Positions 24,478-32,680 of a stretch of DNA of 39,210 nucleotides are shown here, in pieces. The notes beneath the pieces are model-generated. The model saw only the letters and a list, made by a program, of their open reading frames with translations. It was not told the DNA's origin and searched no databases. The translations under genes were made by a program, and so were the position numbers. Source of the DNA: Bacillota bacterium (GTDB lineage: Bacteria; Bacillota_I; Bacilli_A; Erysipelotrichales; Erysipelotrichaceae); assembly GCA_023249475.1 (NCBI GenBank), contig JAHFCO010000003.1, forward strand, positions 69,224 through 108,433, in the 5' to 3' direction. Each line of letters opens with the position of its first letter. Within the stretch, counting starts at the first letter, position 1.

Positions 24478-24849
24478 ATGAAAAGAAACTTACTGATCGT
24501 AACGATGGTCTTATTTTTGGGAGCTTGTTCAACGACGGGAGCGAAATCGATGAAAATCAGCGCACAGGATGCCAAGACGAAAATGGATGCCAGCATGGGG
24601 TTTGTGTTGTTGGATGTCCGGACACCGGAAGAATTCAACGACGAGCGGATTCCCGGGGCGATCAATTTGCCCTTGGATGAAATCGAGGAAAAAGTAGAAT
24701 CCGTGGCGAGCGATTTGAATCAAGAAATCTACGTGTACTGTCGTAGCGGAAACCGTTCGGCCCAAGCCGCCAAGATTTTGGTGGAACTCGGGTATACGAA
24801 GGTCTACGATTTCGGCGGGATCATCGACTGGCCATACGACAAAGAATAA
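24478..24849 (+). CDS. Rhodanese-domain lipoprotein
   Basis: 123 aa. Lipobox LGAC with Cys17 predicts attachment to the outer face of the membrane. The rhodanese fold follows: LLDVRTPEEFNDERIPGAINLP (about 44-65) and the active-site loop CRSGNR with Cys88. Single-domain extracytoplasmic rhodaneses may carry persulfide sulfur or act in thiol redox chemistry; the acceptor is unknown. Start at 24478 is chosen for the TTGAGGTGG site and because it yields the signal peptide; the long in-frame extension to 24271 would overlap the beta-helix gene and is rejected. A strong terminator follows. Confidence 0.88.
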   Translation: MKRNLLIVTMVLFLGACSTTGAKSMKISAQDAKTKMDASMGFVLLDVRTPEEFNDERIPGAINLPLDEIEEKVESVASDLNQEIYVYCRSGNRSAQAAKILVELGYTKVYDFGGIIDWPYDKE

Positions 24850-24868
24850 CGCCAACCTACCCCTACAG

Positions 24869-24899
24869 ACTGTCGACGCCTACGTCGGCAGTTTTTTTT
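24869..24899 (+). terminator. Terminator after the rhodanese gene
   Basis: ACTGTCGACG (24869-24878) pairs with CGTCGGCAGT (24883-24892), with one T-G wobble, around CCTA, followed by a run of eight T that begins at the last base of the stem (24892-24899). Confidence 0.9.
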
Positions 24900-25022
24900 G
24901 TGCTGGTGACCTTTGAATACGTCCATCTGCGGATGATATACGCCAAAAGCAAGCGACATGGCGGCCGATTTCACGATCGCGGACATTGTCACGACAAGCG
25001 GAGAAAAAATTCTAGAAATGTA

Positions 25023-25051
25023 TTGACAGATGTAATCGCTTACGATAGTAT
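25023..25051 (+). promoter_or_regulatory. Promoter of the LacI-family regulator
   Basis: A perfect TTGACA (25023-25028), a 17-base spacer and TAGTAT (25046-25051). This is the strongest -35 box in the window and sets transcription start at about 25058, inside the operator-like palindrome. Confidence 0.8.
25031..25044. promoter_or_regulatory. cre-like site in the lacI promoter spacer
   Basis: TGTAATCGCTTACG fits the CcpA cre consensus (TGWAANCGNTNWCA) at all but the last position. It sits between the -35 and -10 boxes, so binding would block RNA polymerase. Carbon catabolite control is a plausible reading, but another LacI-family protein could use it. Confidence 0.45.
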
Positions 25052-25055
25052 TTAG

Positions 25056-25069
25056 GTGTAACGTTAAAC
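25056..25069. promoter_or_regulatory. Candidate operator 1 of the local LacI regulator
   Basis: GTGTAACGTTAAAC is a near-perfect palindrome centred on CG, lying at the predicted transcription start and just before the AAGGAG site. It matches 12 of 14 bases of the site at 26137-26150. Confidence 0.6.
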
Positions 25070-25082
25070 TAAGGAGATGGAG

Positions 25083-26099
25083 ATGGCTTCAATTACAGAA
25101 ATCGCCAAGCGCGCGAATGTGAGTACGATGACTGTTTCCAACGTCATCAATAAGAAATACCAAAAAGTATCTTCATCGACGCGTGAACGCGTTGAGAAAG
25201 TCATCGAAGAGATGAATTATGTGCCCAATCTCTCGGCGAGGAGTTTAAAGTCGAACAATTCGAAGATCATCGTCTTTGCGATTCCTCAAACCATCGTGGA
25301 CGACCCCAATAAAGATTCGGCGTTTACGAATCCGTTCTATGGGGAATTGATCAATAGCATCGAGTTTCATCTTCGCGAAAAAGGATATTATCTGATGTTC
25401 CGATTCGTCAACGATGATGAACGGCTGAGTTCGATGGTTAAAACGTGGAGCGTGGATGGTGTCATCGTGCTAGGGGCCTTGGAAAAAGAACTCTCGACGA
25501 TCTTCGCGGATATCCACGTACCGTTGATTTTAATCGATACGTATATCGACTCACCGGAGTATGACTGCATCACGACCGAGGATGAAGCCGGAGGTCGGAT
25601 GGCGACGGAGTACTTATTGGATCATGGGTATCGGAAACTTGGCATGGTCGCAAGTTCGATCGGGGAAACCGGTGTCGCGCAGAAACGTTATCAAGGATAT
25701 CGCGACGCATTGGCATCGCGAGGTATGAGATTCGAAGAATCGATGTTGTTTGAAGGGTTCCCGTCGTATGAGTTCGGGATCGAGGTTGCATCGCGAATCG
25801 CAAAACGCAAGGATGAGTTCGATGCCATGTTCGTCTATTCGGATCTGGTCGCGATCGGTTTGATCAATGGTCTAAAGAACCAGGGGATTCGCGTCCCTCA
25901 AGATATCGCAGTCATCGGGTTTGACGGACTCTTCATCGGCGAGCTATGCGAACCCAGACTCACGACGATCAAACAGGACATCGGGGCGAAGGGTCAAAAA
26001 GCCGTCGAGTTGTTGGTGAGAAAACTGAATCGGGATTCGGAGGGTGTCGAAAACATCGTCTTGCCGGTGACCATCGTCGAAAGGGATTCCGTAGTATAA
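25083..26099 (+). CDS. LacI/GalR family transcriptional regulator
   Basis: 338 aa. The N-terminal helix-turn-helix ITEIAKRANVSTMTVSNVIN and hinge helix NYVPNLSARSLKSN (about 45-58) are typical. The rest is a periplasmic-binding-protein-like sugar-binding core with the DGVIVLGA stretch and a GFDGLFIGELCEPRLTTI segment near the C-terminus. It should repress the downstream alpha-glucoside genes until an inducer sugar binds. The ATG at 25083 is chosen because AAGGAG at 25071-25076 is six bases away; the ATG at 25077 touches the AAGGAG and is too close. Palindromes at 25056 and 26137 are likely its operators, implying autoregulation. Confidence 0.93.
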   Translation: MASITEIAKRANVSTMTVSNVINKKYQKVSSSTRERVEKVIEEMNYVPNLSARSLKSNNSKIIVFAIPQTIVDDPNKDSAFTNPFYGELINSIEFHLREKGYYLMFRFVNDDERLSSMVKTWSVDGVIVLGALEKELSTIFADIHVPLILIDTYIDSPEYDCITTEDEAGGRMATEYLLDHGYRKLGMVASSIGETGVAQKRYQGYRDALASRGMRFEESMLFEGFPSYEFGIEVASRIAKRKDEFDAMFVYSDLVAIGLINGLKNQGIRVPQDIAVIGFDGLFIGELCEPRLTTIKQDIGAKGQKAVELLVRKLNRDSEGVENIVLPVTIVERDSVV

Positions 26100-26100
26100 A

Positions 26101-26122
26101 TTTCAGCCTTCACAGGCTGAAA
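26101..26122 (+). terminator. Hairpin between lacI and the GH13 gene
   Basis: TTTCAGCCT (26101-26109) pairs with AGGCTGAAA (26114-26122) around TCAC. An A run rather than a T run follows on the plus strand, so it may only partly terminate or may protect mRNA ends. TTCACA (26109-26114) with CATAAA (26131-26136) could be a weak promoter overlapping it. Confidence 0.4.
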
Positions 26123-26136
26123 AAATATAGCATAAA

Positions 26137-26150
26137 GTTTAACGATAAAC
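26137..26150. promoter_or_regulatory. Candidate operator 2 of the local LacI regulator
   Basis: GTTTAACGATAAAC is palindromic except for the central A/T and abuts the GGAGGG binding site of the GH13 gene. Repressor bound here would block transcription into the whole sugar operon. Confidence 0.65.
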
Positions 26151-26160
26151 GGAGGGTGTC

Positions 26161-27810
26161 ATGAAACACTGGTGGCAAGAGTCTGTCGTTTACCAAATCT
26201 ATCCTCGAAGCTTCTGTGATTCAAACGGAGACGGTATCGGAGATCTTCGTGGAATCATTCAAAAACTTGAGTATCTCGCCTACCTTGGGGTCGATGTGAT
26301 CTGGCTGTGTCCGGTCTATGCCTCGCCCAACGAAGACAACGGATACGACGTCAGCGACTACACGGCGATCCATCCCGATTTCGGGACGATGGAAGACATG
26401 GACGAGTTGATCGACAAGGCCAGAGAACATGGCATCAAGATCATCATGGATATCATCGCCAACCACACTTCCGATCAACATCCTTGGTTCATCGAAGCCG
26501 GAAAATCACGCGATAGCATCTATCGAGACTATTATGTCTTCCGACCCGACCAAGGGGGGCTTCCCAGCGATCTTCAATCGATTTTCTTGGGACCGGCCTG
26601 GGATAAGCATCCGCGACTTGGCGACTATTACCTTCACCTGTTTGCGAAAAGCCAACCGGATCTCAATTGGCATCATCCGGAGGTCAGAGAAAACATCAAC
26701 GGCATTTTGAACTTTTGGCTCGATAAAGGCATCGGGGGATTCAGGTTTGATGTCATCGACCTGATCGCGAAGGAGATCGATAAAGGCATCATCGCGGACG
26801 GACCGAAACTTCATGAATACATCCAGGAGATGAACCGGAAGTCGTTTGGTCAACACGATGTACTGACGGTCGGGGAAACCTGGGGTGCGACGGTCGAAAA
26901 AGCGAAGAAGTATTCCAATCCTGACGGCAGTGAGTTCTCGATGATCTTCAATTTTTCACACATCCTCCTCGATTCATTGCCGGGTAAAGAAAAATGGGAC
27001 TACATCGACTTGGATTTGTTGAAGCTAAAAAACGTATTCGATCAGCAGCAAACCCAACTGTACCAAGCGGGATGGAACTCGCTTTTCTGGAACAACCACG
27101 ATCTACCGCGCATCGTTTCGCGTTGGGGGAATGATCAGGAGTACAGGGTCCAATGCGCGAAGATGTTCGGGATACTGCTCCACTTCATGCAAGGAACCCC
27201 CTATATCTATCAAGGGGAAGAACTAGGAATGACCAATGTCAGATTCGACGACTTCGCCGACTATCGGGATATCGAGACCAAAAACATGATCGATCAACGA
27301 CGGAAAGCGGGATACAGTGAAGAATCGATCCGGAATGCGATCTGGAAAATCGGCAGGGACAACGCTCGAACTCCGATGCAATGGGATGCGACACGGAACG
27401 CGGGGTTCACCACGGGTGAACCGTGGATCAAACTGAATCCGAATTATCCGCAGATCAACGTCGCCTCGCAGATCGATGACGAGGAATCTGTCCTTCAACT
27501 GATGCGGAAACTGATTTGGTATCGCAAAGAGAGCGAATTGAAGACGTTGATCCGAGACGGAAGCTTCAACCTCATCTTGACACAACATCCTGACATTTTC
27601 GCTTATCAAAGAACGTATTCAGGCGAACAGTTGACCGTGATCTGCAACTTCCACGGGAATGAATGTTCGCTGGATCTCGATACAACGAATTGGGTTCGGA
27701 TCCTTGGCAACTATTCTGGAAAAGATGCTGAAATCGGTTTACACTTAAGACCATACGAGGCTGTTGTCTTTAGGGGTGAAGTTGGACAAAAAACAGGCTT
27801 GCGGGATTAA
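26161..27810 (+). CDS. GH13 alpha-glucosidase, oligo-1,6-glucosidase type
   Basis: 549 aa with no signal peptide, so cytoplasmic. The GH13 barrel opens with WWQESVVYQIYPRSF, has a DSNGDGIGDL calcium-type loop and MDIIANHTS. The nucleophile is Asp197 in GFRFDVID, the acid/base Glu239 in VGETWG and the third acid Asp314 in NNHDLPR. The residue after the nucleophile is Val198; in the GH13_31 group Val here goes with alpha-1,6 specificity (isomaltose-like substrates), while Ala/Thr goes with alpha-1,4. It heads the sugar operon and should hydrolyse imported oligosaccharides to glucose. Start has GGAGGGTGTC immediately upstream. Confidence 0.93.
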   Translation: MKHWWQESVVYQIYPRSFCDSNGDGIGDLRGIIQKLEYLAYLGVDVIWLCPVYASPNEDNGYDVSDYTAIHPDFGTMEDMDELIDKAREHGIKIIMDIIANHTSDQHPWFIEAGKSRDSIYRDYYVFRPDQGGLPSDLQSIFLGPAWDKHPRLGDYYLHLFAKSQPDLNWHHPEVRENINGILNFWLDKGIGGFRFDVIDLIAKEIDKGIIADGPKLHEYIQEMNRKSFGQHDVLTVGETWGATVEKAKKYSNPDGSEFSMIFNFSHILLDSLPGKEKWDYIDLDLLKLKNVFDQQQTQLYQAGWNSLFWNNHDLPRIVSRWGNDQEYRVQCAKMFGILLHFMQGTPYIYQGEELGMTNVRFDDFADYRDIETKNMIDQRRKAGYSEESIRNAIWKIGRDNARTPMQWDATRNAGFTTGEPWIKLNPNYPQINVASQIDDEESVLQLMRKLIWYRKESELKTLIRDGSFNLILTQHPDIFAYQRTYSGEQLTVICNFHGNECSLDLDTTNWVRILGNYSGKDAEIGLHLRPYEAVVFRGEVGQKTGLRD

Positions 27811-27835
27811 GAGAAATAAACAAAAGGAGAAAATG

Positions 27836-29080
27836 ATGAAAAACCTAATGATGAAGTGTTGTGTCGTTCTGGCCACGCTGGTGCTCTTGGTTGCTTGCGC
27901 ACCTGCCAAAGAAGAGAATGTACAGATTAAGTTTATGAATTATTCGTCCAACGGAGGGAATGAAGATGCACTCGAAGCCATGGTTAAGGCGTTCGAAGAT
28001 CAGAACCCGACCATCGATGTCGTCATCGAGACCTACGGTTACAATGATTACTTCACTCAGTTGGCGACGCGTGTCGCCGGCGACCAAGCACCCGACGTGT
28101 TTGAACTCAACATCGAAAACTTCCGTGCCTATGCGGACAAGGGAGCGATCGCCGAGCTGGACAGTGTTCTTGAAGACAATGACATCGATGTCAGTTTGAT
28201 TCACCCGAAAGCCTTGTCGGCTTTCCAAATCGACGGGAAACAATATGGTTTACCGACGAAGTTCTCGAATGTCGTACTCATCTATAATAAAGACCTCTTT
28301 GATCAGGCCGGGATCGCCTATCCGACCGAAGACTGGACTTGGGATGAAGAACTTGCCGCGGCGCAAAAGATCCGTGCCCTCGGTGACGACATTTATGGAA
28401 TCTTCCGTCCTGTCCAAACATGGGAATTCTACAAGACCGTCGTGCAAAACGGCGGTGCGATGATGAATGCCGACCAAAGCGAATTCACCTTGAATTCGGC
28501 GGAAAACATCGAAGCGTTGTCGATGATGGTCGATCGCATCAATGTCAGCAACGTCACGCCGACCACCGAACAGATGAGCGGCATCGGGGATTGGGACCTG
28601 TTTATCTCCGGACGACTCGGCATGATCGTCACCGGTATCTGGGCGTTCGGTAAGTTTACGACCGATTGCACCTTCGACTGGGATATCGCCGTCGAACCGG
28701 GCATTGAAGAACATGCGACCCACTTTTTCTCGGATGCCTTGGTCGTCAGTGCCGACTCCGCTGAAAAAGACGCGGCGGCCTTGTTCAGCGCCTTTATCGC
28801 CGGCAGTGAAGAGTCCGCGAAACTTCGCGTCGAAGCAAACTGGGACCTCCCGGTTGTCCTTTCCGAGGATGTCATCGCCGACTACATGGCCGTCACGCCT
28901 CCGGCAAACAAACAAGCCGTGTTCGATTCGCTGGATTACCTGGTCATGCCTCCGTCACTGGAAAAATTCAGCGCGGTCGCCGATGACCTGCAAGTCTATC
29001 TCTCCAAAGCCATCAGCGGTGAATTGACTGCGAAAGAAGCATTGGATCAAGCGCAAGCCACCATTAGCGCAAAGTATTAA
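27836..29080 (+). CDS. ABC transporter sugar-binding lipoprotein (family 1)
   Basis: 414 aa. Signal peptide with lipobox LVAC and Cys21 anchors it outside the membrane. The mature protein has the MalE-like layout: VQIKFMNYSS, a VIETYGYNDYFTQLATRVAGDQAPDVF region near 65-91, YNKDLFDQAGI near 144-154 and DLFISGRLGMIVTG in the C lobe. It should bind an oligosaccharide and deliver it to the two permeases downstream. The second of two adjacent ATGs (27836) is chosen because it gives the better six-base spacing to GGAG. The upstream in-frame extension overlapping the GH13 gene is rejected. It begins 25 bases after GH13. Confidence 0.93.
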   Translation: MKNLMMKCCVVLATLVLLVACAPAKEENVQIKFMNYSSNGGNEDALEAMVKAFEDQNPTIDVVIETYGYNDYFTQLATRVAGDQAPDVFELNIENFRAYADKGAIAELDSVLEDNDIDVSLIHPKALSAFQIDGKQYGLPTKFSNVVLIYNKDLFDQAGIAYPTEDWTWDEELAAAQKIRALGDDIYGIFRPVQTWEFYKTVVQNGGAMMNADQSEFTLNSAENIEALSMMVDRINVSNVTPTTEQMSGIGDWDLFISGRLGMIVTGIWAFGKFTTDCTFDWDIAVEPGIEEHATHFFSDALVVSADSAEKDAAALFSAFIAGSEESAKLRVEANWDLPVVLSEDVIADYMAVTPPANKQAVFDSLDYLVMPPSLEKFSAVADDLQVYLSKAISGELTAKEALDQAQATISAKY

Positions 29081-29095
29081 AGTGATGTAGAATGC

Positions 29096-29121
29096 GGATA
29101 GCCCCTTTCGGGGGGCTATCC
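29096..29121 (+). terminator. Hairpin between binding-protein and permease genes
   Basis: GGATAGCCCC (29096-29105) pairs perfectly with GGGGCTATCC (29112-29121) around TTTCGG. There is no T run. Such hairpins after binding-protein genes usually stabilise that part of the transcript or give partial termination, leaving more binding protein than permease. Confidence 0.55.
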
Positions 29122-29141
29122 CATCTTTGAGGAGGATCGCC

Positions 29142-30023
29142 ATGCGAAACATGCAGAAACAAACGAAAATCTTCCTGATCCTATTTCTTGTCCCCAGTGT
29201 CTTCGGCTTCATCGTCTTTTCACTGATCCCCATGATTTCGGCGTTCTATCTCAGTTTTACATCCTGGGATGTCATCGGGGGAGCCCCTGAGTGGATCGGC
29301 ATGAAGAACTACATCGATATCTTCCGGAGCGAAGAATTCTATCGGGTCATGCGGAACACGTTGAAGTTCATCACGTTCTATATCCCCTCGATCATGGTCT
29401 CATCCTTATTGGTCGCCCTGTTGTTTGATCGTAAAATCAAAGGGATGGGGATGTTCAGGGTCTTGCTTTTCATCCCGGTCCTGACTTCCTGGATCGCAGG
29501 CGCAATCATCTGGCGATCCGTCCTTAGCGGACAGTACGGATTGATGAATAATCTTCTTGCACTCTTCTCGATCAAAGGACCGGCATGGTTGACCGATCCG
29601 GATTGGGCGATGATCGCGGTCGTGATGGTCAGTGTTTGGAAAGATTTAGGCTTTTTCTCCTTGATTCTGTTTGGCGGGCTTCGCGGCATCGACAAGACGC
29701 TTTATGAAGCTGCAAAAATCGATGGAGCGACATCGTTTCAAGTTCTCCGAAGGATCACGATCCCGTTGTTGACACCGACCATCTTCTTCGTCTTGGTCAC
29801 GACGATCATCAATTCGTTCCAACTTTTCCCACAAGTCATGGTAATGACCGGAGGGGGTCCGGATGGTGCGACGCAGGTCATGGTCGAACGCATCTACACT
29901 TATGGGTTCAGGTATTTCGAGATGGGGTATGCGGCGGCCATGGCGGTTATCCTCCTGCTGATCATCGTCATCGTCACCATCGTCCAAATGAGACTTCAGA
30001 AAAAATGGGTGTTTTATGAATAA
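29142..30023 (+). CDS. ABC sugar transporter permease, MalF/UgpA-like
   Basis: 293 aa with six predicted membrane helices. The permease EAA loop is YEAAKIDGATSFQVLRRI with IPLL after it, which contacts the ATPase. N-terminal FLVPSVFGFIVFSLIPM is the typical first helix of this sugar permease group. It pairs with the next protein to form the membrane channel. The ATG at 29142 follows GAGGAGG with six-base spacing; an in-frame TTG at 29127 has no site. It overlaps the second permease gene by eight bases. Confidence 0.93.
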   Translation: MRNMQKQTKIFLILFLVPSVFGFIVFSLIPMISAFYLSFTSWDVIGGAPEWIGMKNYIDIFRSEEFYRVMRNTLKFITFYIPSIMVSSLLVALLFDRKIKGMGMFRVLLFIPVLTSWIAGAIIWRSVLSGQYGLMNNLLALFSIKGPAWLTDPDWAMIAVVMVSVWKDLGFFSLILFGGLRGIDKTLYEAAKIDGATSFQVLRRITIPLLTPTIFFVLVTTIINSFQLFPQVMVMTGGGPDGATQVMVERIYTYGFRYFEMGYAAAMAVILLLIIVIVTIVQMRLQKKWVFYE

Positions 30024-30840
30024 AAAACTTAAATTGGAAAATACCGGCGTTCTCGTCGTTCTGTTTACACTGACGTTCATCAGTATCCTGCCATTCCTTT
30101 GGATGATTTCGACATCCCTTAAATCAAACGGGGCGCTACTTTCGATTCCGGTCGAGTGGATTCCAAAGACGGTTTCCTGGGCGGCGTTCATCAAGGTGTT
30201 TACACGTCTTCCTTTCATCGGCGCCCTGGCGAACAGTACGTTCATCACCATGACCTCGACGACCATCACCTTGATCTCATCCAGCCTGGCGGCGTTCGTT
30301 TTCGCCAAGTTCGAGTTCAAGTACAAGAACCTTCTTTTCACGCTTTTCCTCGCAAGCATGATGATTCCGATCCAGGTGACGGGCATTCCGATCTTCATCA
30401 TCCTCACGAAGCTGAACCTGACGAATTCCTATCTCGGCGTGATCTTCCCGACCGTCTTCAACGTTTTCGCGATTTTCCTTCTGCGCCAATACATGAAAAA
30501 CATTTCCAACGATTTCATCGAAGCGGCATTCATGGATGGCGCCAACTTCTGGCAAGTCTATTGGAAAATCGTACTCCCGATGAGCATCGTCCCGTTGACG
30601 ACACTGTTCGTGATCAATTTCATGAATTATTGGAACGATTACTTCTGGCCGCTCATCATCTTGAGCGATCCGAACAAGATGACGCTTCCTGTTCTACTCA
30701 GCAAACTCAATGCGCAATATACGACGGAGTACAATACACTGATGGCGGGATCGCTCGTCTCGATGGTTCCGATTCTCATCGTTTATGCCTTTGCGCAGAA
30801 ATATTTCATCGCAGGCATCCAGGAAGGTGGAATAAAGTAA
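30016..30840 (+). CDS. ABC sugar transporter permease, MalG/UgpE-like
   Basis: 274 aa with six predicted helices. The EAA loop is FIEAAFMDGANFWQVYWKIVLP. SILPFLWMISTSLK near the start and QKYFIAGIQEGGIK at the end are standard for this half of carbohydrate permeases. No ATPase gene is present in this operon, so a shared MsmX-like ATPase from elsewhere would have to energise it (known for similar importers in Bacillota). Eight-base overlap with the previous gene suggests coupled translation. The next gene starts two bases after the stop. Confidence 0.93.
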   Translation: MNKKLKLENTGVLVVLFTLTFISILPFLWMISTSLKSNGALLSIPVEWIPKTVSWAAFIKVFTRLPFIGALANSTFITMTSTTITLISSSLAAFVFAKFEFKYKNLLFTLFLASMMIPIQVTGIPIFIILTKLNLTNSYLGVIFPTVFNVFAIFLLRQYMKNISNDFIEAAFMDGANFWQVYWKIVLPMSIVPLTTLFVINFMNYWNDYFWPLIILSDPNKMTLPVLLSKLNAQYTTEYNTLMAGSLVSMVPILIVYAFAQKYFIAGIQEGGIK

Positions 30841-30841
30841 A

Positions 30842-32677
30842 ATGTATCCGGGAATGACATTCATCGGGACCGGGAAGTTCGCCGGCCTCTACGGACTAAA
30901 CGAAACCATCGTCGACCAAAAGGCGACCGGCCTCCAACACTTCTTCATCGGCGACTATCGGAAAGACCTGATCCATACCGCGTGCAGCGTCGCCATCATC
31001 GACGACAAAGCGTATTTCGGGGATCGGATCAAACCGAAGGTCGGGCATCCCAATCGCGTGCGATTGAAGTCGTCAGTCGAAGGCCATGGGGTCTTCGTCG
31101 ATACGCTAACGCAAGACCGGTTTCTCAAGACGGATCGCGTCGGGACGCTTCGCGACGACATGCTTTATTTCGAAACGGAAATCATCAATCAGAGCGAAGA
31201 GACGATGGATGTGAAGGTAGCTTCGTTGGTGATCACTCAACGAAACGCGGAGTTCAAGATTAAGAAAGCAGGGGGCGCGATCATGTTCGAGTGCGAAGGC
31301 AAGCACTTTGCGATGATGGCGCAAGAAGGGATGACCTATCATGCTTCGTTGGATGCCCCAAGCGGGTTCATGTATCATGGAATCGAAGATCTTCTCTATG
31401 CGAAAAACGAGTTCGATACCTCATTGGCGTCCGAAACCCCGATCTCCGTTTCGATAGAATCGCGAGTATCGATCAAGGCGCACGATGCCTATCTTTTCCG
31501 GTGGATGCTTGTGGTCGGGGATCACGAAGAAGAACTTCGTGTCAAACTCGACGCCTTATCGTTCGACCATGCAATCGAAAGAATCAAATCCTATTGGCAA
31601 ACGTGGTTGAACCGATCGACCGTTCAAAGCAGATTCCCTGAAGTGAGCGATACGATGTTGGTTGCTCTTAAGGCGGCGACTCTCAATGGGTTTCTACCGG
31701 CGGATTTGACCGGGCATTACTTTGCGAATGGTAAGGCTTGCTTCTATGTACGGGATGCGTTGATGGGAGCCCGTGCCTTTCTCTATTCAGGTCACCGGGA
31801 AGAGTTTCTACAGGTCGTTCGCACGCTTCTGGACTGTCCCAGAAAAGAGAACGGAGAATTCTATCAACGATACAATCCGGATTTATTACCCGATGAAGGC
31901 GCCAATAACAATGTCTTCTCGCAGATCGATGCGATCGGTTATTTTGCCCGGGTCGTGAGCGATGATTTCTCGATGCATCATGAACGAATCGTCGACTTCG
32001 CTTATTTGCGAAGCGTCGTGGATGGATTGAATCATGTGGCTCAAAAGAACGGGTTGTACGGACCCGAGGGCGGGGTGAATGAAGGGGTTTTCGGACCGGC
32101 TTTCATCACGTCGACGAACATGTTCATCGCCGGAGGGCTGTTCGGCGCTGCCGAGTTGGCGACCTCTTTGGGTAAGGAAGATGAAGCGAAACGCTGGAAA
32201 ACCATGGCTGAGCGGCTCGTAGAAAGCATCGAATCCTGTTTTCTCGAAGAAGGGTACTATGCATATGGATATGTGGAGTACCACGACGAGATCCTCAGAA
32301 AATACGACACGCCCCAGTTTTTTGCGGCAAGCCTCGGTTATCCATTGACGGAGAACTACGAAAAAAACTACAAAGTGCTTGACCGAGCGGCATCGTTCTT
32401 TCAAGACGGTATCGGGTACAGTGAGCAAGAATACCATCATGGCCCGTGGCTGTTCAACACCGCGGCTTCAGCCCAAGTCGCCCGATCGCTCGGCGATGTG
32501 GAAGGGTATGAGCGTAAGGTGAAGTGGATGGCGGATCATCGCAACGAGTATGGACTTCTTCCTGAAGCGATCGATGCGACCGACGAAAGACGATGCTTCA
32601 TCAATCCCTTGATGTGGGCGAGTGCCGAATGTGTCTGTGCCTGCTACGTTGACGAAATCATGAAATTAAGGAGATAA
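30842..32677 (+). CDS. Glucoamylase-like (alpha/alpha)6 glycosidase, family not certain
   Basis: 611 aa, no signal peptide. The N-terminal 1-240 looks like a beta-sandwich domain, and 250-611 a six-hairpin helical barrel. Pointers to the GH15/debranching-like clan are FYVRDALMGARAFLYSGHREEFL (about 301-323) and GVNEGVFGPAFITSTNMFIAGGLF (about 411-434), where Glu413 could be catalytic, with the following AELATSLG helix. It is not a close match to any family I can name, and a GH15-like or amylo-1,6-glucosidase-like role is an inference. Its place between the permeases and GH31 supports action on the same imported alpha-glucan. The ATG is two bases after the permease stop, with GGTGGAATAAAG upstream. 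Confidence 0.7.
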   Translation: MYPGMTFIGTGKFAGLYGLNETIVDQKATGLQHFFIGDYRKDLIHTACSVAIIDDKAYFGDRIKPKVGHPNRVRLKSSVEGHGVFVDTLTQDRFLKTDRVGTLRDDMLYFETEIINQSEETMDVKVASLVITQRNAEFKIKKAGGAIMFECEGKHFAMMAQEGMTYHASLDAPSGFMYHGIEDLLYAKNEFDTSLASETPISVSIESRVSIKAHDAYLFRWMLVVGDHEEELRVKLDALSFDHAIERIKSYWQTWLNRSTVQSRFPEVSDTMLVALKAATLNGFLPADLTGHYFANGKACFYVRDALMGARAFLYSGHREEFLQVVRTLLDCPRKENGEFYQRYNPDLLPDEGANNNVFSQIDAIGYFARVVSDDFSMHHERIVDFAYLRSVVDGLNHVAQKNGLYGPEGGVNEGVFGPAFITSTNMFIAGGLFGAAELATSLGKEDEAKRWKTMAERLVESIESCFLEEGYYAYGYVEYHDEILRKYDTPQFFAASLGYPLTENYEKNYKVLDRAASFFQDGIGYSEQEYHHGPWLFNTAASAQVARSLGDVEGYERKVKWMADHRNEYGLLPEAIDATDERRCFINPLMWASAECVCACYVDEIMKLRR

Positions 32678-32680
32678 CCT

